From: a bacterium
GTDB taxonomy: Bacteria > Bdellovibrionota > Bdellovibrionia > Bdellovibrionales > UBA1609
Reading direction: 5' to 3'
Assembly (NCBI GenBank): GCA_021784635.1
Contig: JAJYHS010000024.1
Coordinates: 1 to 10,531 of the forward strand
DNA length: 10,531 bases
Below the pieces are notes generated by a model. That model was not told the DNA's origin, ran no database searches, and worked only from the letters and a program-made list of their open reading frames with translations. Positions 1-6,274 of this stretch are shown here, in pieces. Every line of letters starts with the position of its first letter. Positions within the stretch are counted from its first letter, which is position 1. Made by a program: the position numbers and the translations under genes.

Positions 1-1073
1 TTCAATGTCGGCGCGGTATAGAGAATGTTAACTTTGTGTTGGTCTATAATTTGCCAAATTCGCGCGGGAGTGGGGTGGGTCGGTACACCTTCGTACAATA
101 TCGAAGTCGCTCCGTTTGCAAGCGGCCCATAGACAATATAGCTGTGGCCGGTCACCCAACCGATGTCAGCGGCGCACCAATAAATATCGCCAGGATGGTA
201 ATCAAAAACCATTTCATGAGTAAGAGATGAGTAAACGAGGTAGCCGCCTGTTGCGTGAAGTGCTCCCTTAGGTTTGCCGGTTGAACCGGACGTGTACAAA
301 ATAAAAAGCGGGTCTTCGGCATTCATACTCTCGGGCGCACATTCGATGGGTGCGTCGGCAACCGCGTCGTGATACCAAATGTCGCGACCGCGAGTCATTG
401 AAATGTCGGCACCAGTTCGTTTGACCACTAAAACATTGCGTACACCGGGCGCGCTTTTCAAAGCTTCATCAACATTTTTCTTGAGTGGTATATGTCGGCC
501 CGCGCGTAAGCCTTCATCAGCTGTTATGACAAAATCGCATTTGCCGTCGTTAATTCGATCGGCCAAGCTGTGCGGAGCAAAACCTGCAAATACGACCGAA
601 TGAACAGCGCCGATTCGAGCGCAAGCGAGCATCGAATAAACAGCTTCAGGGATCATCGGCAGATAAATTGTCACGCGATCACCGCGTTTGACTCCGTGAG
701 CCTTCATGGCGTTAGCAAGGCGATTCACTTCTTCAAACACTTTTTGGTAAGTGAGCTTCAGTGGTTTTTCGTTTTCATTTTCGGGGACCCAAATAAACGC
801 AACTTGACTTGCCCGTTTTGGCAAATGTCGATCAAGGCAATTGTAGGCAACATTCAATTCGCCGTCTTCAAACCAATTTATGTGTACGGGTTTTTTGAAG
901 CTGACATTTCGCACTTTTGTAAAGTCGCGAAACCAGTGAACTCTTTGAGCTTGTTTTCGCCAAAATTCGTCTGGATTTGTTAGAGAATCCTCAAGAATGC
1001 GAAGCCGGTCTTTAGTCGAGTAGCGCGCATTTTTCTGCCATTCTGACTTAGTGCGAAAGACTTCTGTCGACAT
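1..1073 (-). CDS. acs: Acetyl-coenzyme A synthetase, N-terminal part (runs off left edge)
   Basis: AMP-forming acetyl-CoA synthetase activates acetate with ATP to acetyl-AMP and then acetyl-CoA in the cytoplasm. Translating the minus strand from ATG 1073 gives 357 uninterrupted codons to the window edge, a little over half of the usual ~650 aa. The early segment (about residues 25-85) fits the family's N-terminal domain. The ATP/AMP-binding P-loop [11 protein letters not shown] starts at residue 260 (positions 264-296), very near its place in E. coli Acs. Around residues 303-316 comes [14 protein letters not shown], a hallmark of Acs within the adenylate-forming superfamily. The C-terminal domain with the acetylatable lysine lies outside the window. 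The start is the first ATG and gives the expected family N-terminus; a G-rich stretch about 8 nt upstream may act as a weak ribosome site. It is transcribed divergently from the barrel gene at 1157. Propionyl-CoA synthetase is possible but less likely. Confidence 0.95.
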   Translation of the reverse strand, partial: MSTEVFRTKSEWQKNARYSTKDRLRILEDSLTNPDEFWRKQAQRVHWFRDFTKVRNVSFKKPVHINWFEDGELNVAYNCLDRHLPKRASQVAFIWVPENENEKPLKLTYQKVFEEVNRLANAMKAHGVKRGDRVTIYLPMIPEAVYSMLACARIGAVHSVVFAGFAPHSLADRINDGKCDFVITADEGLRAGRHIPLKKNVDEALKSAPGVRNVLVVKRTGADISMTRGRDIWYHDAVADAPIECAPESMNAEDPLFILYTSGSTGKPKGALHATGGYLVYSSLTHEMVFDYHPGDIYWCAADIGWVTGHSYIVYGPLANGATSILYEGVPTHPTPARIWQIIDQHKVNILYTAPTL

Positions 1074-1122
1074 TTCTATACACCCCACTTGATTAAATTA
1101 AGCAACTGAGCCTAGGCTGAAA
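1074..1122. promoter_or_regulatory. Divergent intergenic region with a 10-bp palindrome
   Basis: This short region separates acs (minus) from the first barrel gene (plus) and must hold both promoters unless they lie inside genes. AGCCTAGGCT at 1109-1118 is a perfect 10-bp palindrome and could be an operator, though one such site can occur by chance. On the minus strand TTGCTT, then 17 nt, then TGTATA just before the acs ATG is a weak sigma-70-like pair. On the plus strand TTGATT (1089-1094) has only a poor -10 candidate (TAGGCT, 1113-1118, inside the palindrome). No promoter is assigned with confidence. Confidence 0.3.
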
Positions 1123-1125
1123 ATG
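1114..1125 (+). promoter_or_regulatory. Candidate ribosome site and ATG for barrel 1, out of frame as written
   Basis: AGG at 1114-1116 sits 6 nt before ATG 1123-1125, a normal Shine-Dalgarno spacing. It is the only ATG between the upstream stops and the signal-peptide core of the barrel gene. As written, this ATG opens a frame of 52 codons ending at TAA 1279-1281, not the barrel frame. One G fewer, or two more, in the adjacent G-run would put it in frame with the barrel. Confidence 0.4.
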
Positions 1126-1133
1126 GGGGGGGG
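1125..1133 (+). repeat. Nine-G homopolymer at the start of the barrel 1 coding region
   Basis: Nine consecutive G, the first being the third base of ATG 1123. Tracts of this length at codons 2-4 are typical substrates for slipped-strand mispairing in phase-variable surface genes, and are also typical sites of sequencing error. With eight or eleven G, the ATG reads straight into the signal-peptide core of barrel 1; with nine it does not. The tract also lies 52-60 bp upstream of the acs start codon, so length changes could in principle touch the acs promoter. Confidence 0.85.
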
Positions 1134-1156
1134 ACAATACGTTTTTTGCTTGGATA

Positions 1157-2578
1157 GTGCCACTGGCCATAGCGCACGCCGAAACGACCCGATACGACGC
1201 GCCCGCGCTAACGCGGCCATCGGCGGCTGTTACCTCGCGACTATCGCTTCGCAAAGTCGCCCCAAAATTATCACAGTTTAAAATGTCATTCGACGTCAGT
1301 AACGATTCGTACATTAATTCGAAGTCCAACTATTTTGGTGGAGACCAAAAATCGAGCAATATTGAAACCGTTGGCGTAGGAGTGACGCATCTCAAGGCAC
1401 CATTTCTGTTACAAGCCCGTTGGTTTTACTCTGATCAGGAACAAACAAGTTATTACGATGTGCCAGAACTCAGCGGCGAAATTTCTCGACCCGGTTATAA
1501 AATTTGGATCGGGCGCCATCGCGAGGCTTGGTCGCACGCCGATTCGTTTTGGCAGTTCGGTTACTGGCAACCGCGTTTTAACTGGGATGGTTTTCGCCCG
1601 ACCGAAGACGGGCTCACGGGATTATTTTATAAGCCGTCGACCGGTTCGCGATTGAAAATGACGGCTTTTGTCTCGCCGTTTTATTTTCCTGAAACCGATC
1701 CAACGTATTACGAGAAGAATAACATGTTGGTGTCGCAAAACCCGTGGTTCCGCAATACCCCTCCAGTGGTGTCGCTTTGGGAGCAGCTCACGCCCGTACA
1801 TATGAATGTCAATTTGCCGTCACTGACATCGATCGTTTTGAAACCGTCGGTGGCGTATAAGTTGGATTACAAAGAGTCGCCTAGCGCGACTTTGCATATT
1901 GCCTACGCCTATAAGCCGATGAACACTCCCGTATTGGGATTTAATTTTGGCATCGCGGCGGACTCGAGTGGAACATATATGGGGGTAAATGTTGAACCAC
2001 AGTTCGATTACCATCACATTGCCACCGTTGAAAATATTTGGCGCATCAACACCGGGGCTGTGGGTCACGTCACCATCATACCTTCAGTAACCTACGACTC
2101 TCCGCAATTGGCGTCGGTGCCCTACCAGTGGATTGAGCAAAACCTTGCACCGTCGTGGATGGGCTCTCTTACTGCAAATTGGGATGTTTACGGTGACTCA
2201 ACAGATACGATTTACGGCGGTATAATGAACGTCTGGGGTAATCAGCCGGAAGATCTTGGTGAAGAAGCGCAACCTGAAAGCCAATTTGCTTTGCGACCAA
2301 GATATTTATCAGCTTTACGTCTAGGTTTTTCATTTTCACCTGAAAAATGGGGCGAGTACTTAAGTCGTTACGAAACCGAGGCAACTTTCGATCCGCGCCT
2401 CGATGGATGGGAATTACTCAACGAATATTTATTTAGTTTTGACCGGTCATGGCAAGCTCGCGTACGCGCCGATTTGTTGGGATTATTCGCTGACCCAAAC
2501 CCGTCGCAAGAAAACGGTTTTTTTGCCTTGTATCGCTCGAATAGCCTTGCGTCCGTGGATGTGGCTTATGTTTTTTAA
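1157..2578 (+). CDS. Outer-membrane beta-barrel protein, module 1
   Basis: No named family is recognised. The frame has 473 codons from GTG 1157 and is rich in alternating aromatic/polar strands. It ends Tyr-Val-Phe, the aromatic C-terminus read by the BAM machinery. Landmarks shared with the paralogue at 4778 are IGR then WS, D-x-FW-x-x-G-x-WQP (from residue 129), GLTG-x-F soon after, and YAYKPMN (residues 250-256). The start is doubtful. GTG 1157 leaves only eight residues before the signal-peptidase-like site AHA|E. The frame stays open upstream to a TGA at 1118-1120 and there encodes a hydrophobic core, FFAWIVPLAIAHA, but it contains no normal start codon. The better start is ATG 1123, one frame off because of the G-run at 1125-1133. 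ATG 1283 would lose the signal peptide. The stop overlaps the next gene by 11 nt. A porin or a partner/exporter of the lipoprotein is inference. Confidence 0.8.
   Translation: MPLAIAHAETTRYDAPALTRPSAAVTSRLSLRKVAPKLSQFKMSFDVSNDSYINSKSNYFGGDQKSSNIETVGVGVTHLKAPFLLQARWFYSDQEQTSYYDVPELSGEISRPGYKIWIGRHREAWSHADSFWQFGYWQPRFNWDGFRPTEDGLTGLFYKPSTGSRLKMTAFVSPFYFPETDPTYYEKNNMLVSQNPWFRNTPPVVSLWEQLTPVHMNVNLPSLTSIVLKPSVAYKLDYKESPSATLHIAYAYKPMNTPVLGFNFGIAADSSGTYMGVNVEPQFDYHHIATVENIWRINTGAVGHVTIIPSVTYDSPQLASVPYQWIEQNLAPSWMGSLTANWDVYGDSTDTIYGGIMNVWGNQPEDLGEEAQPESQFALRPRYLSALRLGFSFSPEKWGEYLSRYETEATFDPRLDGWELLNEYLFSFDRSWQARVRADLLGLFADPNPSQENGFFALYRSNSLASVDVAYVF
2557..2578 (+). promoter_or_regulatory. Ribosome site and 11-nt stop/start overlap, module 1
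   Basis: GGA at 2557-2559 lies 8 nt before ATG 2568, inside the last codons of the barrel. The sequence ATGTTTTTTAA (2568-2578) is both the end of the barrel and the first codons of the lipoprotein. The arrangement implies translational coupling, so the lipoprotein is likely made only when the barrel is translated. The same 11-nt overlap recurs at 6264-6274. Confidence 0.65.
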
Positions 2579-4706
2579 GCTGCGGCGTCGGCAAATAACA
2601 ATAGTTTTGGTTAGTCTACCGCTAGCTTTTGGCGCGTTATTTGGCTGCTCCGGGCAGAATGCACCGTACAACAGTATTCGAAATATACAGCTCTCGGGTG
2701 CGCAATGTATGGAGCAGATCCCGGGGCAAATACACGATTATTTTAACGGCAAAGCAAGTGTGGGTGAGACGCGCGCACTCTGGGGTTGTTTTCACTATGT
2801 GCTTTCGATGTTTTCAACATATGTCAGAAGTCCGGGCACTAAAGGTGCATATACTCCTCGAGGGCTTCGCGAATTTTTAGAAAAATATTTTCTTGCCCAT
2901 GAAGTGCGCGGCCCAGATGGTCATGTCATTTCAAACCGCCTGCTCGCCGAGCTAATGGAGCTTAAAACAATTTTTGTTGGCGGATCGTCACAAGTCATCA
3001 CCCATGCCGAAATTCAGCACACGCTCGTTTTATTAAATGATCTAAATAACATTTCAGTCAAACTACTGCCATATACCCGCTTCTTGTTCGGGAAGTCTGC
3101 CGGGGCGGGGCCATCATCAGCTCAGGTTGACCGAGCTCTGCAAGTGATCAATGAGGCACTGACGAGCTTACCTACGGTCATCAATCCGGATCATGCGTCT
3201 TACTCGTTTGCGCACTTGCAGTCGTTGCTTCAGGGGATACATAATTTCTTAGTCCGGCAAAATTCGAGTCAGAAATATATCGATCTGTCACCGTATATTC
3301 CGCTAGTCGCAAAGGTTAAGGCCGTCATTCTGAATTCAAATAGCACGGCAATTGAACCGCAGGATTGGGTCCCGCTGACCCATATTGCGGTCCAACTTTA
3401 TTCGTTATTCGTTCGAAAACAATATTTTCTTACGACGAACAGCCTTGAGCGCCCGAATCAACTCATTGAGTTGAGCTCGATGTTTTCAAGTATCACCGAT
3501 ATTCTCGAAAGCGCAGCGCAACGCCGGCCAAACGGCGTCATTCCGCTTAAGGATATTGATTCGGTGGTCGACGCGGCCATCCCGTTCGGTTTTCTCCCGA
3601 AGACATTTGACCAGGCGACGGCTAACGCTTTCATGAAAACGTTTTTTGATACGATTTTGAATCCGCAAGGTGAATTTTCAAAGTCAGGTATAAGTGCGGA
3701 TAAAATTCAATATTTACAAAATCAGGTGAGCGATTGGGTGCAAGTACAGAACGCGTTGATCGAGGGCAAATCACTGCCAAAAGATCCGGGTTGGATCGAA
3801 ATGACCCATGTGTTGAATGGCCCCTGGCCGCTTCGTGTGGATTCGTATGGCCGGTTGATTTTTAACTGGCGGTCAAAAGCGCCAGTGAACTTAGCCAGCG
3901 CAACTCGTCTCAATTGGTCGCGTGCGGTATTTCACGTTTTATTTCAGGCCTATATTAAAAACAAAACGCGTTTAAAAGAAGGTGAACTCAGCCAAACCGA
4001 GTTGCACCAGGCTTATCTAGATTTGAAGCCGGTGCTGGTTATGTTCAATTTGGATAGCCCAAGTGATACAACGTTTGATCAGCGCCTCTTTCGTGATGCG
4101 AATTTGTTTATGCCGCGAAGTAACGACGATAACTACTTGAGTTTTTATGAACTGATTGAATACGTACAGAATGTCATTTCGGGGATCGATGCCGGCAAAG
4201 TATTTATGCAGACATTACCTAAGAATTGTTATTTGGCCGGCGGCTTGATTAGTGAGCCATGTTTCAGGTCGAGCATGCAAAAAAATTACGGCGAATTGAT
4301 GGCGAATATGCCTGACTTTAGAAGTTACGCCAAAGGACTATCGCAAACCGGCTGGAACAATATTTTAACTTATGTTGAAGAAACGGTACGCGCGCACGGG
4401 GCGACGTCCGTTCCTATGAGTCAATCGAGCGTCGATGAATCTTTTATACTTCTACAGTATGTCGAAACTTTAATGCTGAGATTTGATACGGATCATGACG
4501 GCTCCATTGGGCCCCTGGAATTGGTTAAAATGCTTCGCTTTTTTAAGCACGCCTTAATCGGTGGGCTGCGTATGAATTCAGTTGAACCGCAACCGAGTAT
4601 TCAATTCAGGTACCCGGCTCAAATCAACCCGCAATGGTGGTTTTTTAGCCTTGATCGCGGGCGCCTTCTTGAAATAATCGCCTATTTGTCTCAGTTGAAC
4701 AGTTGA
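2568..4706 (+). CDS. Large EF-hand lipoprotein, module 1
   Basis: No named family is recognised. It has 712 aa from ATG 2568. The frame is open upstream to 2403, but that would bury the signal peptide about 55 residues inside; ATG 2559 is a possible minor alternative. The N-terminus is a lipoprotein signal: KLRRR, a hydrophobic core, then lipobox LFGC with Cys27. Ser at +2 favours the outer membrane by the E. coli sorting rule. Near the C-terminus is a textbook 12-residue EF-hand loop, D640, D642, D644, G645, I647, E651 (positions 4485-4520), predicted to bind calcium. Five weaker loops of similar pattern end near residues 148, 266, 329, 478 and 528. Cys47/Cys74 and Cys554/Cys565 have counterparts in the paralogue at 6264, suggesting disulfides and a non-cytoplasmic location. 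It is coupled to the barrel upstream. A surface or periplasmic partner of that barrel is inference. Confidence 0.85.
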   Translation: MFFKLRRRQITIVLVSLPLAFGALFGCSGQNAPYNSIRNIQLSGAQCMEQIPGQIHDYFNGKASVGETRALWGCFHYVLSMFSTYVRSPGTKGAYTPRGLREFLEKYFLAHEVRGPDGHVISNRLLAELMELKTIFVGGSSQVITHAEIQHTLVLLNDLNNISVKLLPYTRFLFGKSAGAGPSSAQVDRALQVINEALTSLPTVINPDHASYSFAHLQSLLQGIHNFLVRQNSSQKYIDLSPYIPLVAKVKAVILNSNSTAIEPQDWVPLTHIAVQLYSLFVRKQYFLTTNSLERPNQLIELSSMFSSITDILESAAQRRPNGVIPLKDIDSVVDAAIPFGFLPKTFDQATANAFMKTFFDTILNPQGEFSKSGISADKIQYLQNQVSDWVQVQNALIEGKSLPKDPGWIEMTHVLNGPWPLRVDSYGRLIFNWRSKAPVNLASATRLNWSRAVFHVLFQAYIKNKTRLKEGELSQTELHQAYLDLKPVLVMFNLDSPSDTTFDQRLFRDANLFMPRSNDDNYLSFYELIEYVQNVISGIDAGKVFMQTLPKNCYLAGGLISEPCFRSSMQKNYGELMANMPDFRSYAKGLSQTGWNNILTYVEETVRAHGATSVPMSQSSVDESFILLQYVETLMLRFDTDHDGSIGPLELVKMLRFFKHALIGGLRMNSVEPQPSIQFRYPAQINPQWWFFSLDRGRLLEIIAYLSQLNS

Positions 4707-4777
4707 TTTAATGGAATATTTACACTCATGAGACTCTCATTCGACCATGCGGGATGTAATGGTATGATGCCGCCGGG
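4707..4777 (+). promoter_or_regulatory. Inter-module gap with a possible extended -10 element
   Basis: These 71 nt separate the two modules. TGGTATGAT at 4760-4768 matches an extended -10 element (TGn plus TATGAT). No good -35 is visible at the usual distance. If it is active, transcription would begin near 4775, leaving almost no leader before ATG 4778, and indeed no Shine-Dalgarno-like sequence precedes that ATG. CTCATGAG at 4725-4732 is a short palindrome of doubtful meaning. No terminator hairpin with a T-run is seen, so read-through from module 1 is likely. Confidence 0.3.
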
Positions 4778-6274
4778 ATGGGTTATTTATCGATTGTTTG
4801 CCCTAAGGGCAATCGGTGCCTTCGTACGAGCATCGTCGTTAGCTTTGCGCTCCTGATTGCGGTCATCTGGCCGAAACCGGCGCGCGCGCTCGGAGATACC
4901 GAATCTATTACTATGCCGCTTCCGACTTCGAATGAGCCGATGCCGAGCTCGTCGGGAGCAAATTATCTTTCGGTCGAAATCCAGCAGTACAACTACAACT
5001 CTAACACGGCGCAGACGACAGATCAGTTCAGTCAGTACACCCAATTGTCTCCGCAGTTTGGTTATTACCATAAAACCGAAACGAGCAGCGGTTTCGAAAA
5101 CACCCTCAAAACCGATGGGCTATTAGTGTTACCCATGAGCGCGGGCACGCATTTTGAGGTCGCCGTTCCTAACGCCTTCTGGAAGGTCAAAACACCGTCT
5201 CGTCATTTTCAACTTTCAATTGGGCGCGAGGTGCAAAATTGGTCGGAACTCGACGAGTTCTGGCATTTGGGGATATGGCAGCCGCTCGCTCGATGGGACG
5301 CCGCTGACCCCATGACTCAGGGATTAACTGGTGTATTTGCGCGTATTTCCGAAGACCGATTTCATATGGTTTTTTTCGCCTCCGATATATTTCTGCCTGA
5401 CCAGCAGCCAGATTACCAAGTGAGTAACGGTCAAATCACTTCAGATAACCGTTGGTTTCGCGCGCCTGTTTCACAGTTCAGCAATTATAATGAGCCTTCG
5501 AATATCGATTACACCATTGCGTCAGTTAACCCTTCGAGCGTTATTTTTCATAAGAGTTTTGCTGTCATGACGGAGTTTGGCCAGAAAAACGCCGGACCCT
5601 ATCTCAGAACTTCGTATGCCTATAAACCAATGAACCAGTTTCATATAGCAGACAATTTGAATTTCAATGTTGCCGAAAACCTCGCGACAGTAACAGTTCT
5701 GCCGATGGTAATCGACGAACATGTTTTTACCGCCGAAGCCGGTTTTCATTTTAACGACAACGGTGAATTCATGCTTTCTGACACGTGGGAGCATTTTAAC
5801 AATCCTAGTTTGCCGAGTAATTACGAGCAGTCACAACTCGTCGACTCACAGTATTTAGGGGCCCTGTATCGCCGTGATCTGGACATTTTTGGGTTGGAAC
5901 ATGCCGGTTTGGGCTTGAGCTATGTGCAGAGAATCGAGCAAACGAATCCAAAAACAGACACAATTATTCAAGGCGAGGTGGAATCTTCCGCCGATCGAAT
6001 GAGTTTTGACCGTTTGGCGGGTTTGCAATTTCATGCGCAGTTTTGGCGTGAAGCCGATTCGGGTCTCGACGGAGAGCTTGGGTATATTTATTCACTTTCT
6101 GACGCCGGTCAATGGGTTCACTTTTTATTGAATTATCAGTACGACTGGCATTGGACATGGTCGCTTGCCGGCGACGTTTTGGGTTTGCCGCCATCGAATT
6201 TTTCAAGCACAAGTTTCATTTCAAAATATCGGGGTAACAGTCGGGTGATCGGGGGGCTTACCTATGTATTTTAA
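4778..6274 (+). CDS. Outer-membrane beta-barrel protein, module 2
   Basis: Paralogue of the barrel at 1157; no named family is recognised. It has 498 aa. ATG 4778 is the only usable start: the frame has a TAA at 4757 and no ATG, GTG or TTG before the signal core. The signal peptide has a long n-region with Lys10, Arg13 and Arg16, a hydrophobic core, and a likely cleavage site after ARA or ALG near residues 36-39. The mature protein has the aromatic, strand-rich texture of a barrel and ends Tyr-Val-Phe. Shared motifs are IGR then WS, D-x-FW-x-x-G-x-WQP (from residue 159), GLTG-x-F, and YAYKPMN (residues 280-286). Unlike module 1, its 5' end is intact and has no homopolymer. It overlaps the downstream lipoprotein by 11 nt. 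A channel or a scaffold for the lipoprotein is inference. Confidence 0.85.
   Translation: MGYLSIVCPKGNRCLRTSIVVSFALLIAVIWPKPARALGDTESITMPLPTSNEPMPSSSGANYLSVEIQQYNYNSNTAQTTDQFSQYTQLSPQFGYYHKTETSSGFENTLKTDGLLVLPMSAGTHFEVAVPNAFWKVKTPSRHFQLSIGREVQNWSELDEFWHLGIWQPLARWDAADPMTQGLTGVFARISEDRFHMVFFASDIFLPDQQPDYQVSNGQITSDNRWFRAPVSQFSNYNEPSNIDYTIASVNPSSVIFHKSFAVMTEFGQKNAGPYLRTSYAYKPMNQFHIADNLNFNVAENLATVTVLPMVIDEHVFTAEAGFHFNDNGEFMLSDTWEHFNNPSLPSNYEQSQLVDSQYLGALYRRDLDIFGLEHAGLGLSYVQRIEQTNPKTDTIIQGEVESSADRMSFDRLAGLQFHAQFWREADSGLDGELGYIYSLSDAGQWVHFLLNYQYDWHWTWSLAGDVLGLPPSNFSSTSFISKYRGNSRVIGGLTYVF
4791..4815 (+). other. Bulged hairpin inside the 5' end of barrel 2
   Basis: CGATT pairs with AATCG and GCCC with GGGC around a TAA loop, with a GTTT bulge on the 5' side. 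In the mRNA this stem would begin 13 nt after the first base of the start codon. It could slow initiation or be incidental coding sequence. Confidence 0.25.
6251..6274 (+). promoter_or_regulatory. Ribosome site and 11-nt stop/start overlap, module 2
   Basis: GGGGGG at 6251-6256 lies 7 nt before ATG 6264 inside the end of the barrel gene. ATGTATTTTAA (6264-6274) serves as both the barrel terminus and the lipoprotein start. The overlap length is identical to that of module 1 while the ribosome-site sequence differs, which suggests the junction has been kept through divergence. Confidence 0.65.

Noticed and set aside
570..983. Plus-strand 137-codon open frame
   Set aside because: It lies antisense to the clearly coding acs gene and shows no family motif.
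1123..1281. Short 52-codon frame from ATG 1123 as a gene of its own
   Set aside because: Its content past the G-run is the barrel coding sequence read out of frame; it makes more sense as the off state, or the error state, of the barrel start.
2403..2567. Upstream extension of the module 1 lipoprotein frame (767 codons in total)
   Set aside because: It overlaps the well-supported end of the barrel and would place the lipoprotein signal peptide about 55 residues inside the protein; ATG 2568 has a ribosome site and the conserved overlap.
4787..5126. Open frames on both strands inside barrel 2
   Set aside because: Arg/Ser-rich shadow translations of a barrel gene that has a signal peptide and conserved motifs in its own frame.
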